Source: Tridacna crocea (Eukaryota; Mollusca; Bivalvia; Cardiida; Cardiidae). From it: a stretch of DNA of 64,000 nt. Below, piece after piece: positions 1-11,210 of the stretch (its first letter is position 1; every line of letters starts with the position of its first letter). The notes beneath the pieces are model-generated. The model was not told the origin of the DNA. It saw nothing but the letters and a program-made list of their open reading frames with translations, and ran no database searches. The stretch is taken from NCBI GenBank assembly GCA_943736015.1, contig OX031063.1, forward strand, positions 6,181,001 to 6,245,000. The letters run 5' to 3'. Made by a program: the position numbers and the translations under genes.

Positions 1-339
1 ACAGATATTGTAAAATATGATGTAACAGACCTCACCAGGGCTATGACAACGGCTCAAGTTTTCCTTAGAAAATATTAAGACCAAAATGGTTATCAATTTT
101 TTTAGATAGTAACAATTTCATCCTATAACAATATACACTGACACTGTCAACTGTGTCCAACATTTTTAAGAGCCAGGGCAGAATCTGAATCAGCTGGTCA
201 TTAAATCTTTTCTTATACATATAGAATCAAAGCTAGAAGAAAGGATACAATATAATTATAGTGGAATATGGAATTCATCAAGCAAAATAATTGAAGTGAA
301 TCTTTAGAAAGACCTGGCTTAGCACATTACCAAACGATC

Positions 340-480
340 CAGTGCTTTAATGACCCTTAAAAAAAAAGGCCTTTAAAACCATTGTGGGGAAAAGGATAAA
401 ATGCTGGAAACCAGCATTATTCCCTTTCCAGACAATGTTGTTGACCCTTTAAAAGCCAATCCTATCATCTGGCCATCTGG
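340..480 (+). mobile_element. TTAA MITE, very old copy
   Basis: AAACCATTGTGGGGAAAAGGAT and AATGCTGGAAACCAGCATTATTCCC remain. No clear ends. Confidence 0.55.
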
Positions 481-559
481 TAACTAGCATTTTCTCCCCT
501 TTTCTCTCTGTGTTTTAAAAAGCATTCTTTCCAAGGGTCATAAAAGTCCTGATAGTTTG

Positions 560-1435
560 GCAATTAGTCAAACAGAATAGATGTTGCAAGGCAACAGTAA
601 CAATTTAATTACCAAAACGTTTTGACTTTTTAACTTTAAATGCTGAAATACAAAAAAACATGAATATCAAATAAACACACAATGCAAATTTAGGCAGTAT
701 GATACCAGTATAAATTGCATCTAGCTTCGAGCAGAAGTGTACAGTCAGTCAGATAAAGTTGGTGCTGACCACCAAATTCACATCAATGTAAACAAACTAA
801 AATCCATCAGCATAATTATCATCTAAATCTTATTGTAAGTTTTGGTATTGCTATCTTTTTGTCTTACTATATCTAAGTAGAACATAGACATTGACTTACC
901 TCCCTTTAAGCACCATGTATGCATTGTACTTTGTTTAAATATTTAGATGTAGTTGAATAAGTAAATATTACAATGACAATGTGTTACCTCCTTTTCATCC
1001 TAACTTATGCAAAGGCGTTCAGCCTGCACAGTGATAGAATATTTGGAAGTAGTTGGGTTATTAAGTTGTATACTAACAATGTATTACTTCCCTTAATCAA
1101 CAGTTTATGCAAAGGAGTAAAACCAGTACAGTGTTAATGTATATGATGTGGTTATTTTTATTCTTGAGTTCAAGAGGTCTGGAATGGAAGATATAGTGGC
1201 ATAATCTCATATAAAATCATAAAACTTCAAAATAACTAAAACAAGTATGAAGTAGCAAATTTTAAAACAGAACACAAAAACCACAACTGCATTTTTTGCA
1301 AACACATAAACATCGAAATAGTCTAAGTTTGGAACTCAGCAAAGCTCACCCATGCTAAAACAGCAACACTGGACAATATTTCTAAGACCTAGATGACGGA
1401 ATTTCAATAAAACTGTTATTTTTACATCAACCAAT
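560..1435. other. No recognised feature
   Basis: AT-rich intronic or terminal sequence of the JIP gene. No terminal JIP exon, no frame and no repeat family was recognised. Two loosely similar blocks (TGCAAAGGCGTTCAGCCTGC at 1008 and TGCAAAGGAGTAAAACCAGT at 1109) hint at an old local duplication. Confidence 0.6.
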
Positions 1436-1694
1436 CCATATGGCCAGCCACACGCGAAGAAGGGCATTCAGACATTTGCTTAACATGTTGTCTCAGCTCA
1501 GCCTGTAGAGTCTGCACAGGCTAATCCAAGACGGTAATTTCCTTTGTTATGTAGTTTTTGGTTTTGGGCAAGTCTACTGTAGCACAAAATCTAATGTAGT
1601 TGTAAAGTGCTGTTTCAGATTACCCTGGGCAGGCTGATCTGAGACGACACATTATGCAAATGTCTGAATGCCCCTTTTGGTGTGTTGCAAGCCA
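1436..1694. mobile_element. GCGCAGGCT foldback MITE, copy
   Basis: Same layout as 52150-52412 (AAGGGCATTCAGACATTTGC ... GCAAATGTCTGAATGCCCCTTTTGG), moderately diverged. Confidence 0.82.
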
Positions 1695-2136
1695 AATACA
1701 GTTCATACAAAGGCCACTGACATGAAGATGGCACAACGATGATGTGAACCTGTCCATGATTCCTGACACATCAAAATGTGTTGACATGTTTTCTAATAGT
1801 GACTCTTTGCCAAATATCAATTTCTTTTTTAATGGCACCAAATTGAATACAATTGCAGGCACGTATATGTAGCAAAAAGACGACCGGTATTTGTATCTTT
1901 GAAATAGAAGAAAACATGTTTTGGGAATGGGGAAAATGCTAATGAAAAGCACGTGGTTTCAAAAAACAATCCTCTGCAAAACACATGATTGCTAAGCAAA
2001 GTGTTTTTCGGTTCCTCTCATTAATGAGTTTTTAGGATTTCCAACTGATTTCAATACAGATTCTCAGCTGATATGTACTTAAGTGAGAGATATTTCTATA
2101 TAGGTAGCCTTTGTGATCTAAATATAAAGTTACCTT

Positions 2137-2277
2137 TTATCACACAATCCCAACTTTTAACAATCTTTGGAACATTTGAAAACATTGTTGGAAATAGAGG
2201 GAATGCTGGGAACCAGCATTTTCTCCTTTTCCCACAGTGTTTTTTTAATCCTTTCAAAGTTAATTTCCACATTTTAA
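2137..2277 (+). mobile_element. TTAA MITE class A, truncated
   Basis: Core GGAATGCTGGGAACCAGCATTTTC. The left end is worn (TTATCACACAATCCC) and the right part is cut where the next copy begins. Confidence 0.8.
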
Positions 2278-2502
2278 CCCTTTACCACACAATCCCGACT
2301 TTTGACAACCCAGAGAAAGATAACTTTTGAAAACATTGTGGGAAAAGGAGAAAATGCTGGTAACCAGCATTTTCTCCTTTTCCAACAATGTTTTCTTCCC
2401 TTCCTAAAATAAATTTCAATTTTTGAGTCATATTTATTTTGTCGTCTGCAAATGCCCTCAATATGGGCCAGTCTAAAATTTTGTTGTTTGGTAAAAAGTT
2501 AA
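2274..2502 (+). mobile_element. TTAA MITE class A, full length 229 bp
   Basis: A typical copy. The left end is TTAACCCTTTACCACACAAT, the palindromic core is centred on GGTAACC, and the right end is TTTGGTAAAAAGTTAA. Plus orientation is defined here by the single centre base A in GGTAACC; minus copies read GGTTACC. Confidence 0.93.
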
Positions 2503-2680
2503 GCCACATTTTATTCACTCATTGCCTTCAAATGCTTTAGATTTGACAGGTCTAATATTTTGTTGTCTGGCATAGAGTTTATGTTCAGGTCAATCTGTAG
2601 TTACATACGACAAAAAGTTCACAATAGCATATAATTGTTCAAATAGACTTATTTAAGATGGTCAAGCTGGGAAACATAAT

Positions 2681-2761
2681 TTTTATGTCATCAGTTATAA
2701 TTTTCATGTCACCAGTTATAATTTTCATGTCATCAGTTTTAATTTTCATGTCATCAGTTAG
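2681..2761. repeat. 21-bp minisatellite, four units
   Basis: Units of ATTTTCATGTCATCAGTTAT type with one or two substitutions each. Confidence 0.85.
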
Positions 2762-2861
2762 GCTTCACATAAGAAAACAAGTGTAAGTTATAGGTTGATG
2801 AAATCTGGTGTCTTCTTAGACCTTTCCCTGGAAAACTAAATATTACTAAAGAGCATATAGA

Positions 2862-3190
2862 GGATAATCAACTGATTTTTTTTGATATGAAAAATATCTC
2901 ACGAGGATGCGTTGTTAGGCGTTGAAAAAATGAGTGCGCAGCATGAGTGAGATATTTTTCATATCAAAAATAACCAGTTGATTATTCTATTTATTATATA
3001 CCTTATAAACATCATTATTTGTAATCTTGCGTTAGAAAGTCGAAAAAAATGTAGTCGAAATAAAAAAGTAGTTCCCAAATTACAGCAGGAAGTGAAAGTG
3101 AAAGTTGATAACGTCACTAGTGATGATATCAAAATTTATTACACTGGGAAATCCCAGGATTTCACTGCTAGGTATATAATAAAAATACAT
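2862..3190. mobile_element. Hairpin-plus-TIR element
   Basis: A left hairpin has arms at about 2864-2900 and 2949-2985 built on GATATGAAAAATATCTCAC and its complement. It is followed by about 190 bp whose ends are complementary: ATTTATTATATACC near 2989 and GGTATATAATAAAAAT near 3172. The same layout with different sequence occurs at 59724-60200. The superfamily is not recognised. Confidence 0.6.
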
Positions 3191-3236
3191 AAACTTTTCC
3201 CATATTTCAGAGACTTGCACAACAAATGTACCATAC

Positions 3237-3356
3237 CTATTCTAAAATCAACGTATCCTTCACCACCAGAAATAACCAATCGTGTCCGAGGATCAGCTTC
3301 ATCTCCCAACTCATTCATAGCATCTCCAGCATTACTTATACCTTTTCTGCTCTTTC
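3237..3356 (-). CDS. MAPK8IP3/SPAG9: JIP gene exon: VISGGEGYVDFRIG segment
   Basis: 120 nt, acceptor cctgtttcag|GA is reached through ttctgtttcag; donor AGAATAG|gtatgg; phase 1 to phase 1. It encodes GKSRKGISNAGDAMNELGDE then DPRTRLVISGGEGYVDFRIG. Human ends ...SMLVISGGEGYIDFRMG..., so this is the penultimate or near-last exon. The first two bases complete the glycine from 48875, which shows that the two exons are neighbours across the 45.5-kb intron. Confidence 0.96.
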
Positions 3357-3468
3357 CTGAAACAGAATTAATAAATTACAAATGTAATGTTGAATGTAGG
3401 CTCCTAACCAGCATTTCTTACTTTCTTCTTCATAATATTTTCTTTCCTTTCAAAGACATCCTCATTCT

Positions 3469-3697
3469 TTAACCCTTTACCAAACAATCCCTGGTTTTTA
3501 CAACCCTTAGATAGAAGCCTTTTGAAAACATTGTTGGAAAAGGAGAAAATGCTGGTAACCAGCATTTTCTCCTTTTCCCACAATGTTTTCTTCCCTCCTG
3601 GGTACAAATTTTAGTTTTTGAGTAACATTTATTTTGTCGTCTGCAAGTGCTTTCAAATTGGATCAGTCTAAAAATTTGTAGTTTGGTAAAGGGTTAA
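3469..3697 (+). mobile_element. TTAA MITE class A, 229 bp
   Basis: Complete, core perfect, right end GGTAAAGGGTTAA. It begins 113 bp upstream (in gene sense) of the JIP exon acceptor at 3356. Confidence 0.93.
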
Positions 3698-3927
3698 GCC
3701 TTTTCTGCAAAATCCAGAGCTGTAAAGACCCTGTGGAAGAAGGCATATAAAAGCATTGTGGAAAAATGTGAAAATGTCATTATCCAGCATTTTTCCCTTT
3801 TCCACCACCTTTTTCAACCCTTTGAAAGACAAAATTTAATTTCACCATTTGTCTGACATTTTTTTATGTTTTCTGTAAACTCTTTGAATTTGGACTAGTC
3901 CACAACTTTGTTGTTTGGTAAAGAGTG
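3694..3927 (+). mobile_element. TTAA MITE class A, old copy
   Basis: Shares TTAA at 3694 with the preceding copy. The core is eroded (GAAAATGTCATTATCCAGCATT) and the right end is GGTAAAGAGTGAA. Confidence 0.75.
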
Positions 3928-4254
3928 AAACATCATGTTATCAGCAAAATGCTTTTAAAATAGAAAAGGCCAACGTTCTTTCATCAGATACAAGTGTCTA
4001 AGAAAGTTTTTTGGTAACAACAAAATCTAAATTTGCAGGGATAACAGGACAGATGGACAGAAAGACATGAAGACAGATGGTCTATCTCATGGATAGCAAA
4101 CCTATAGCCTCATTTAATTTTGGTAAAAAATTGGCAAAGGACTTATAAGAACACATAAGATTCATTACAATAAAATCATTTTGAATTATGTAATTTCGAT
4201 GAATCTATATTTACTTATCAAAATCAGATCTCCTTCACTTAACTTTTCACCAGG

Positions 4255-4435
4255 GCCTGTAGTCATCAACCATTCCTGAGAATATTCTTAGTCTTATTCT
4301 CCAAGGTTTCCTAAATTTGTACCACAACTTTTGATTGGCTAAACCATTTGGTTTAGCTAATCAGCTCTCTTTAACAGTCAGAAAATATTGACAAGTAAGA
4401 CTAAGAATGTTCTTGAGAATGGTTGGTGAATACGA
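4255..4435. mobile_element. CCAATCAG foldback MITE, copy 1
   Basis: The palindromic centre is TTGGCTAAACCATTTGGTTTAG and the ends are complementary (ATCAACCATTCC / GAATGGTTGGTGAAT). A SINE has entered its right end with an 11-bp target duplication, GGTGAATACGA, at 4425 and 4700. Confidence 0.8.
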
Positions 4436-4699
4436 TTTTGGTTTTATTGGGGTTTAACGCCACTTTAACAGCTAAGGTCATATCATGGCGGTCGGTGACG
4501 CACATGTGTTTCCTAGCTTTCTCACACCGGTACTAACACAACTTTCTTTCCAAAGCCACCAACTACTTTTCTCACATGCTTCAGCAGAGGTGAGAGGCGA
4601 AAGTACGCTGGAAAGAAAGTTCGCCTCAGCCGGGTATCGAACTCACAACCACCAGATCATGAGTCCAACACGCTCACCACTGAGCCACCCGGGCGGGCA
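4436..4699 (-). mobile_element. tRNA-derived SINE, family alpha, complete
   Basis: On the minus strand the head reads TGGCTCAGTGGTGAGCG (A box) and GAGTTCGATACC (B box), like an RNA polymerase III tRNA promoter, then a tail ending GGGGTTTAACGCC in reverse. There is an 11-bp target duplication on both sides. Confidence 0.88.
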
Positions 4700-4886
4700 G
4701 GTGAATACGAACCCAGGATTGTTTGCTAATGTGCCAACTACAATCCTCAACCTGATATTATAATTATGTTGCACTGCTGGGTGAATTCCATGTTATGTGC
4801 TTGTGCTACAGTTAGATCTAATGTGAATCTCATTCCAATGCAGGTGTCTATTGTTTGACTGCTTTTCTGAACAGTTCAAATTTACA

Positions 4887-5104
4887 TTAACCCTTTACTC
4901 CATAGATACTCATTTGTACACATTGCTTGTAGGAGCCTTTGGAAAACATTGTGGCAAAAGGTGAAATTGCTCGTAACGAGCAATTTCAACTTTTGTCACA
5001 ATGTTTTCTATGTTATCAAAAGGTATCATTTACACATAAGAAACGACTTCATCCTTGCTGTTATTTAGGGTCAATTAGAGATGCCTTATGGGGTAAAGGG
5101 TTAA
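4887..5104 (+). mobile_element. TTAA MITE class B, 218 bp
   Basis: Class B body (CTCCATAGATACTC ... GCCTTATGGGGTAAAGGGTTAA) with core GGTGAAATTGCTCGTAACGAGC. About 11 bp of the right interior is missing compared with the 229-bp copies. Confidence 0.92.
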
Positions 5105-5126
5105 TGTAGGGAACAGTAACAACTAA

Positions 5127-5257
5127 CCCATTACCACACAATCATGACTTTAATGACCCAAAAGAAGACAAGGCTCTTGATAACAATGTGTAAAATGGAG
5201 AAAATGCTTATAACAATGTTTTCAAAAGCCTTTTCAATAGCCTTTTTTAAGAATTCT
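5127..5257 (+). mobile_element. TTAA MITE class A, collapsed core
   Basis: The left end AACCCATTACCACACAATCATG is kept. The core is reduced to GAGAAAATGCTTATAACAATG, so one arm is mostly lost. Confidence 0.65.
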
Positions 5258-5400
5258 TAACCCTTTACCACACTGCAAAATTTTAGACCTATCCAAGTTG
5301 AGATCATTTGCAGAATGATGACAATTTCAAGTGGCTAAATGGTGCTTTTTTTCTTTGATAGGGTAGAAAACTTTGTGGAAAAAGGAGAAAATGGTAGAGA
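5257..5400 (-). mobile_element. TTAA MITE class A, half copy
   Basis: The left half (TTAACCCTTTACCACACTGC ... TAGACC...GTAGAAAACTTTGTGG) runs into the first core arm and stops at GGAGAAAATGG. Confidence 0.75.
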
Positions 5401-5819
5401 ATCTTGGACCCAAATCCATCAGCAATTAATTTTTTGCATTCTTCATGTTATGCTAGAATTAGAAAGTAAAAGAAATTCTGATTGGCTCAACCCAATAAAT
5501 AGTTCAGCCATTCAGAATTTCTCTTAAATTCTAAATCTGGAATAGGATGAAGCATTAGACAAGATTCATGTTACATCGACTTTCATTGCCGAAAAACATA
5601 TGGATTTGGCTAAGATTATGGCAATCCATAATTGATTGGCTGATGGATGCTGGTTCCCCATATCGATTACAGATTACTTGAGTCATGGCCGAATCTGTAT
5701 GATTTTCGGAAATAAAAAGCGATGCTACACAATCAAACTTGGGTGCCCATTGGGGAGCCCTATCCTTAAGAATACTTTGTGAATAAAAGACCTGACTTAG
5801 TGTAAAGTAAGCTTTGAGT

Positions 5820-6047
5820 TTAACCCTTTCCCAAACGACGAACTTTTGGACTAGACCAAATTGAAAGCATTTCAGACGACAATTCAACTCTTGCTGAAAA
5901 GACGATTTTTGTCTATGATGGGGTAGAAAATATTGTGGGAAAAGGAGAAAATGCTGGTTACCAGCATTTTCTCCTTTTCCCACAGTGTTTTCAAAGGGCT
6001 ACTATTCTAGACCCGTAAAAACCAGGGATTGTTTGGGAAAGGGTTAA
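5820..6047 (-). mobile_element. TTAA MITE class A core in class C-like ends, 228 bp
   Basis: The outer ends are TTAACCCTTTCCCAAACGAC and TTTGGGAAAGGGTTAA, as in class C. The core is the class A AAAATGCTGGTTACCAGCATTTT, so the copy is a mosaic of the two classes. Confidence 0.9.
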
Positions 6048-6270
6048 AGGTATCTTTAGTGTCAATGGAAAAGACATGTTGAGAGAAGTACCTTATCAGA
6101 TTTAAGGATCATGTGTACGTAAAAGGCTAATTTACTTAATAATTCAAAATTCTCTATTTGAAATATTTCATAGAAAGAATTTACATCAGTACTGCACGCC
6201 TGTCTCAGACCTATTTCTCTTCTACTTCTAAAAGCAATTTATAGTTCTATAAATAAAGACAAAGCTCTAG

Positions 6271-6455
6271 ATAAGAGAGAGAGAGAGTGATTGTATTCTA
6301 AATCCATTATTTCTATTCTAAACCCTATGTTGTGGGTACTCATTAGAATCGTCTCGATGAGGCGATTCTAATGAGTACCCTCAACATAGAGTTTAGTGGA
6401 CAATAAATTCTATTTTCAATTTTGAAATCAAAATCACTCCCTCTATCTGAAGCTC
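6271..6455. mobile_element. GTACTCATTAGAAT foldback MITE, copy 1
   Basis: Inverted arms built on GGGTACTCATTAGAATCGTC and its complement flank a short centre. The ends are AGAGAGAGTGAT / ATCACTCCCTCTATC. A second copy is at 13432-13618. Confidence 0.8.
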
Positions 6456-6786
6456 TAAAAGACATGAAATATTAAATTGAAAGCACAGGTAGACTAGACC
6501 CTAAAATTCTAAAAGGGAAATATATTAGCCTTGCTCTGGCAATAGGGAGCTTAATGTCCATCCGTGACGCAGTATCCGAAGTGAGTCATCTCATAATTAC
6601 GAATCCGTAAAACCCATTTTGTACGACAAACAACTGAACTAAAAGGTATTACAGTCTTCAGACATCCAGACAACTCACTTATAGCAAGAAGTTGATATGT
6701 GGCAGACTAGCATGGGGGCAATACTTTTTGCAGATGCATTAAACCCCTTTTCACAGAGCGTGACACATATATAAGTGGCGTGCCAT

Positions 6787-7015
6787 TTAACCCTTTACTC
6801 CATAGATACTTATATCTACGCATTGCCTGTAGGAGCCTTTGGAAAACATTGTGACAAAAGGTGAAATTGCTCGTGACGAGCAATTTCACCTTTTGTCACA
6901 ATGTTTTCTATGCTTTCAAAAGGTGTCATATACACGTAAGAAATGACTTCATTCTTGCTGTTATTTAGGGTCAATTAAAGATACCATAGAAATGCCTTAT
7001 GGGGTAAAGGGTTAA
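6787..7015 (+). mobile_element. TTAA MITE class B, 229 bp
   Basis: Core GGTGAAATTGCTCGTGACGAGC, perfect arms through CATTGTGACAAAAGG. The right end is GGGGTAAAGGGTTAA. Confidence 0.93.
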
Positions 7016-7071
7016 ATATAGTTTGATGCCTTTGTAATTAGTATTTCGCCGTCTGTGCAGGCTGACCTGGA

Positions 7072-7254
7072 TTAACTCTTTATCAAACGACAAAATTCTA
7101 GACTTGTCCAACTTGAACGCACTTGCAGACAAGAAAACATTGTGGGAAAAAAGAAAATGCTGGATACCAGCATTTTATCTTTTTCCCACAATGTTTTAAA
7201 AAAGATTCTTTCTCAAGGTCATGACAACCCCCGATTGTTTGGGAAAGGGGTTAA
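7072..7254 (-). mobile_element. TTAA MITE class A, 183 bp
   Basis: The left interior is shortened (GACAAGAAAACATTG joins early). The core AAAATGCTGGATACCAGCATTTT is still palindromic. Confidence 0.88.
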
Positions 7255-7345
7255 AAGTTTCAGCTATATATCTTGTTAATTTCCTGCATGTTATAGCATC
7301 TTTCTATCACATTATTCAGCTGGTTTTCAGACAAATTAAATCCAT

Positions 7346-7606
7346 TTAACTCTTTACCAAACAACCAAATTTTTGCCTTGTCCAAATTTAAAGCATTTGA
7401 AGGTGACAAAATAAATGTCAGTCAAAAATTGAAATTTATTTCCAGCATGGTAGAAAATATTGTGCGAAAAGGAGAAAATGCTGGTTACCAGCATTTATTT
7501 TTTCCCAACAATGTTTTTATAAGGGTTTGGTCTCAGGGTCATCAAATTTAGCTGAAACAGTTGTATCAGGGTAGTTAAAACTCAGGACTGTGTGGTAAAG
7601 ACTTAA
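7346..7606 (-). mobile_element. TTAA MITE class A, 261 bp
   Basis: A complete element with about 30 extra bases near the right end (ATTTAGCTGAAACAGTTGTATC). The core is intact. Confidence 0.88.
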
Positions 7607-7692
7607 ATCCCCTTTTTTCCAGAGCAGCTTCAATATACATCTATAAAACAATAGGCAGAAAAAGACTTCTAACAAAGAAAGAACTGGCCTAT

Positions 7693-7906
7693 ATTGCCTG
7701 CCACACATAAAAAAAGGGCATTCAGACTGTTGCGTAAAGTGTCATCTCAGATCAGCCTTCGCAGTCTGTGCAAGCATATCCAACACAGCACTTTATGATC
7801 TTATTGCACTTTGTGCTCCAGTACACTTGTGCAACACAGAAAATTACGCAAAAACAGAAAGTGTCGTTTCGCATTAGCCTGCTTTGACTGCGCAGGCTGA
7901 TCCAAG
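7693..7906. mobile_element. GCGCAGGCT foldback MITE, truncated
   Basis: Homologous to 52150-52412 (GCCTGC...CACACATAAAAAAAGGGCATTC ... GCGCAGGCTGATCC). The right end is cut by the class C MITE at 7915. Confidence 0.75.
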
Positions 7907-7914
7907 ACAAAAAT

Positions 7915-8050
7915 TTAACCCTTTCCCAAACAAGCCTTTGTTTTTATTTGTCTGCATTACAAATCTTTTGAAAACACTGTGGGAAAAAGAGAAATTGCTC
8001 GTAACAAGCAATTTCTCCTTTTTCCACAGTGTTTTTTACCCATTTGGATA
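7915..8050 (+). mobile_element. TTAA MITE class C, truncated right
   Basis: Starts TTAACCCTTTCCCAAACAAG; core GAGAAATTGCTCGTAACAAGC; breaks off after CACAGTGTTTTTTACCC. Confidence 0.8.
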
Positions 8051-8284
8051 GCAAATATCTGACTGTCCGTTTTTGCATGTTGCAGGCCATATAGAAAGTC
8101 ATCATTATTTTGTTATAATGTGTTAATACTGAAGAAAAGGGTTGGCGCAGTATTTTCAGGGAATGAAAGTCAAACAACAGAAATGGCAAAGGTCATATTG
8201 TTTCAGTCTAAAAGGTTTCCAGAGACATTAATCTTCAGCATAAAATTTCATGTTTTCACTATCCTGGCGAAAAAAGTTTTTTGT

Positions 8285-8430
8285 ACGTATTGAAAATACT
8301 GTTGGCAATTCTTCTTTCCCCAAAATGTGTTGAACCCTATCAAAGACAGTGCCCTTCATTTCAGCCACATTTAAAGTGACGCCTGCAAAAACTTTGAATT
8401 TGGCCAAGTCTAAAATTTTGTCTGGTAAAG
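8285..8430 (+). mobile_element. TTAA MITE class A, right-half remnant
   Basis: Keeps one core arm (TCTTCTTTCCCCAAAATGTG) and the right body GCCAAGTCTAAAATTTTGTCTGGTAAAG. Confidence 0.6.
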
Positions 8431-8615
8431 AAGCGACAGCCACTGTTATTAATTTTGTTTCATTGCCATTCTATCGAACATTTAATTTACTAAAGGTGGC
8501 CAATGCAACTACTGATACATTAAGCTGTCAGAGTGCAGCTTGATTATAGTTCACTAACAGATGAGCCATGCATTCTTGTCAGTTAAGCCATCATTGTCCC
8601 TAGATAAAATCTGGA

Positions 8616-8830
8616 TGAGCCTCTATAGCTCAGTCAGGAATGTGCAAAGCTTAAATATCAAGTTGCAAGTTCTGTTCTTAGCTTGATCAAATTGAATTGA
8701 TGATAGTCATTCAGGCAGAATTCCGTCCTTCCTCATTTGTTGAACATTATTTCCACAATACTCATGTCGACAAGCAGCCAGCGCCTCACAGGGAATATAG
8801 TGTAAAGTACTGGTTAAACAAATCAGCCTA
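8616..8830 (+). mobile_element. tRNA-derived SINE, family gamma, diverged
   Basis: tRNA-like head (CTCTATAGCTCAGTC ... GCAAGTTCTGTTC) followed by a body shared with 39093-39338 (GATAGTCATT..GGCAG, AAGCAGCCAGCG, AAGTACTGG). Confidence 0.75.
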
Positions 8831-9071
8831 CGCCGACTGTGACATCTTGGGCATATTCCTTTCGCTACTCCGAACACTCCAAACATATTCTAGGTCAATG
8901 GAGTATTTCAGAACACTGTGCATGTTCTTCAGAAGATGTTTTGACTGCTCTAATCCAATCGAGGTGTAGCGCACCTGCTGAGTGGTTGCTAGGTGATACA
9001 AGATGGCTGAAAGACGTACAATTCGTCATGGCAAAATTTGCAGTTGTTCTTTTTTACGACATGAATAGCAT

Positions 9072-10297
9072 AATAAGAGGGCCAAGATGGCCCTGGACCC
9101 ACTCACTTGAATTTTTGAGATGACCATAGCCTATTTTTTTTGAGGTATTGAAACATTGGAACCAAAATTATTATTTTGCCAAGCAATTTTCTAAAGGTCA
9201 CCTGTAAAAGTCATTTCAAAATCTGAACATCAGTTTCAGAAAGAAGAATTTTTAAGAATTCATTTCCGTTTAAGTGCAAGTTAGCCCCCATTCACAAGAG
9301 CCATGTTTCTTGACGGATCAAAATTTTACCAACAAGCTTTGAAACGGGTCACCCAAGGAACATTGTTAAGAAATTCTTTTAAAATCTGACCAGGGTTTCA
9401 GAGAAAGAGAATTTTCAAGAATTTCATCATATCCATATAGTGCAAGTAGCCCCCATTCACAAGAGCCATGTTTCTTGATGAATCAAAATTATATGAACAA
9501 TTTTTGAAAAGGGTCACCCAAGGCACATTGCTTTGAAATTATTTTAAAATTTAACTGGGGGTTTCAGAGAAGAAGAATTTTCAAGAATTTCTTCATCTCT
9601 GTATAGTGTAAGTAGCCCCCAATCCCCAGAGCCTTGTTTCTAGATGCATCAAAATTTCGCGGATAATTTTGAAAAGGGTCACCCAAGGAACATCTCTGTG
9701 AAATTATTTCAAAATCTGTCCAGCCATTTCAGAGAAAAAGAATTTTCAAGAATTTCTTCATTTCCCTATAGTGCAAGTAGCCCCCATTCACCAGAACCAT
9801 GTTTCTTGACGAATCAAACTTTCGCGAACAATTTTAGGAAAGGGTCACCCAAAGAACATCCCTGAGAAACTATTTCAAAATCTGACCAGCTGTTTCAGAA
9901 AAGAAGAATTTTCAAAAATTTCTTCATTTCTGTAAAGTGCAAGTAGCCCCCATTCACCAAAGCCATGTTTCTTGACGGATCAAAATTTTGGGAACAACTT
10001 TTGAAAAGGGTCACCCAAGGAACATCTCTGTGACATTATTTTAAAATCTGGCCAGCGGTTTCAGAGAAGAAGATTTTTAAAGAATTTCTTAGAAAATTCC
10101 ATTTGGTTGCTATAGCAACCAGAATTTTTGATGGAATCAAATTCTGTGAACAATTTTTAAAGAGGACCTCCTAAGGAACATTCCAGCCAAGTTTGGTACA
10201 AATTGGCCCAGCGGTTAGGAGTTGATGTTTAAAGAATTGTTCACGACAGATGACAGACACCGGGTGATCCTCAAACGTTGTGCTCAGGTGAGCTAAA
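9072..10297. mobile_element. AGAGGGCC...GGTGAGCT interspersed repeat with internal array
   Basis: Starts AGAGGGCCAAGATGGCCCTG and ends CTCAGGTGAGCTAAAT. The middle (about 9220-10090) holds five to six units of about 165-180 bp sharing TTTCAGAGAAGAAGAATTTT, AGTAGCCCCCATTCAC, CATGTTTCTTGACG and GGGTCACCCAAGGAACAT. No transposase frame is seen. A relative without the array is at 23718-24527. Confidence 0.75.
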
Positions 10298-10558
10298 TAG
10301 GGGCATAATAGACTCATCTCTACCCTCTCTCTGCAGCTAATCATTTTCTAAAGTAACACAGCCATGACAATAGCTCTTGCAACAGCCATCATGCCAATGT
10401 AATTTCATTTCGATATGGTTCAGAACAATGTTCTGAACATGCTCCATTCAGAACATACTTCCGGAACAGTGTACTGTGTTCTCAAATATTCCTTTCGCAC
10501 ACTCCAGAGCAGCATTCCAACACACAAAACATTGTGCCAGAACAGGCGAAAGAAGGAA

Positions 10559-10690
10559 TACGCACCTTGACTAGTACAATACACTATGGAGGTGCATTTA
10601 TTCATGCTCCCCCCAGCTTGGAGAGAATACTGGTAAAACAAACTCCAGGATAAAATAGATAGGTGCACTAGCTGCCACAACATAACTGAA
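10559..10690 (+). mobile_element. SINE family gamma, 3' fragment
   Basis: GGTGCACTAGCTGCCACAAC matches the end of the 39.1-kb copy (GTGCACTGGCTGCCACAATA). Confidence 0.6.
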
Positions 10691-10724
10691 AGTCCAAAGT
10701 CCAGAAATATGACTTCTATTTAGC

Positions 10725-10953
10725 TTAACCCTTTACCCCATAAGGCATTTCTATGGTATCTGTAATTGACCCTAAATAACAGCAAGGTTGAAGCCGTTTT
10801 TTATGGGTATATGACACTTCTTGATAGCATAGAAAACATTGTGACAAAAGGTGAAATTGCTCTTCATGAGCAATTTCACCTTTTGCCACAATGTTTTCCA
10901 AAGGCTCCTACAAGCAATGCTTAGAAACCAGTATCTATGGAGTAAAGGGTTAA
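10725..10953 (-). mobile_element. TTAA MITE class B, 229 bp, inverted
   Basis: The mirror image of the 4.9- and 6.8-kb copies: starts TTAACCCTTTACCCCATAAG and ends ATCTATGGAGTAAAGGGTTAA. Core GAAATTGCTCTTCATGAGCAATTTC. Confidence 0.93.
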
Positions 10954-11029
10954 AACTCACTTAAAACTCACTTAAAATACCCTTGTTGATAGTTGGTGCC
11001 AAGTACACAGTATTACTACATAAAATGAC

Positions 11030-11210
11030 ACCAGTGTCCATATTTACCAACTATTCTCAAAAAAAAAAAATCTTAGCCTTATGTTCAAGAATTTACGAAA
11101 TCTGAAAGTAACAAAACTTCTGATTCGCTAAACAAGTGGTTTAGCCAATCAGAAGTTCTGAAGAATTAGACTCAGGATGAAATCAAGAATGGTTGTGAAT
11201 ATGGACCCTG
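11030..11210. mobile_element. CCAATCAG foldback MITE, copy 2
   Basis: Centre CTTCTGATTCGCTAAACAAG ... TTTAGCCAATCAGAAG. Ends ATTTACCAACTATTCTCA / TCAAGAATGGTTGTGAATATGG. Confidence 0.78.

Noticed and set aside
1-3236. Terminal JIP exon (human ...HLIVWQV...)
   Set aside because: I looked on the minus strand for the complement of VWQV and the acidic segment before it and found nothing; it is probably outside the window.
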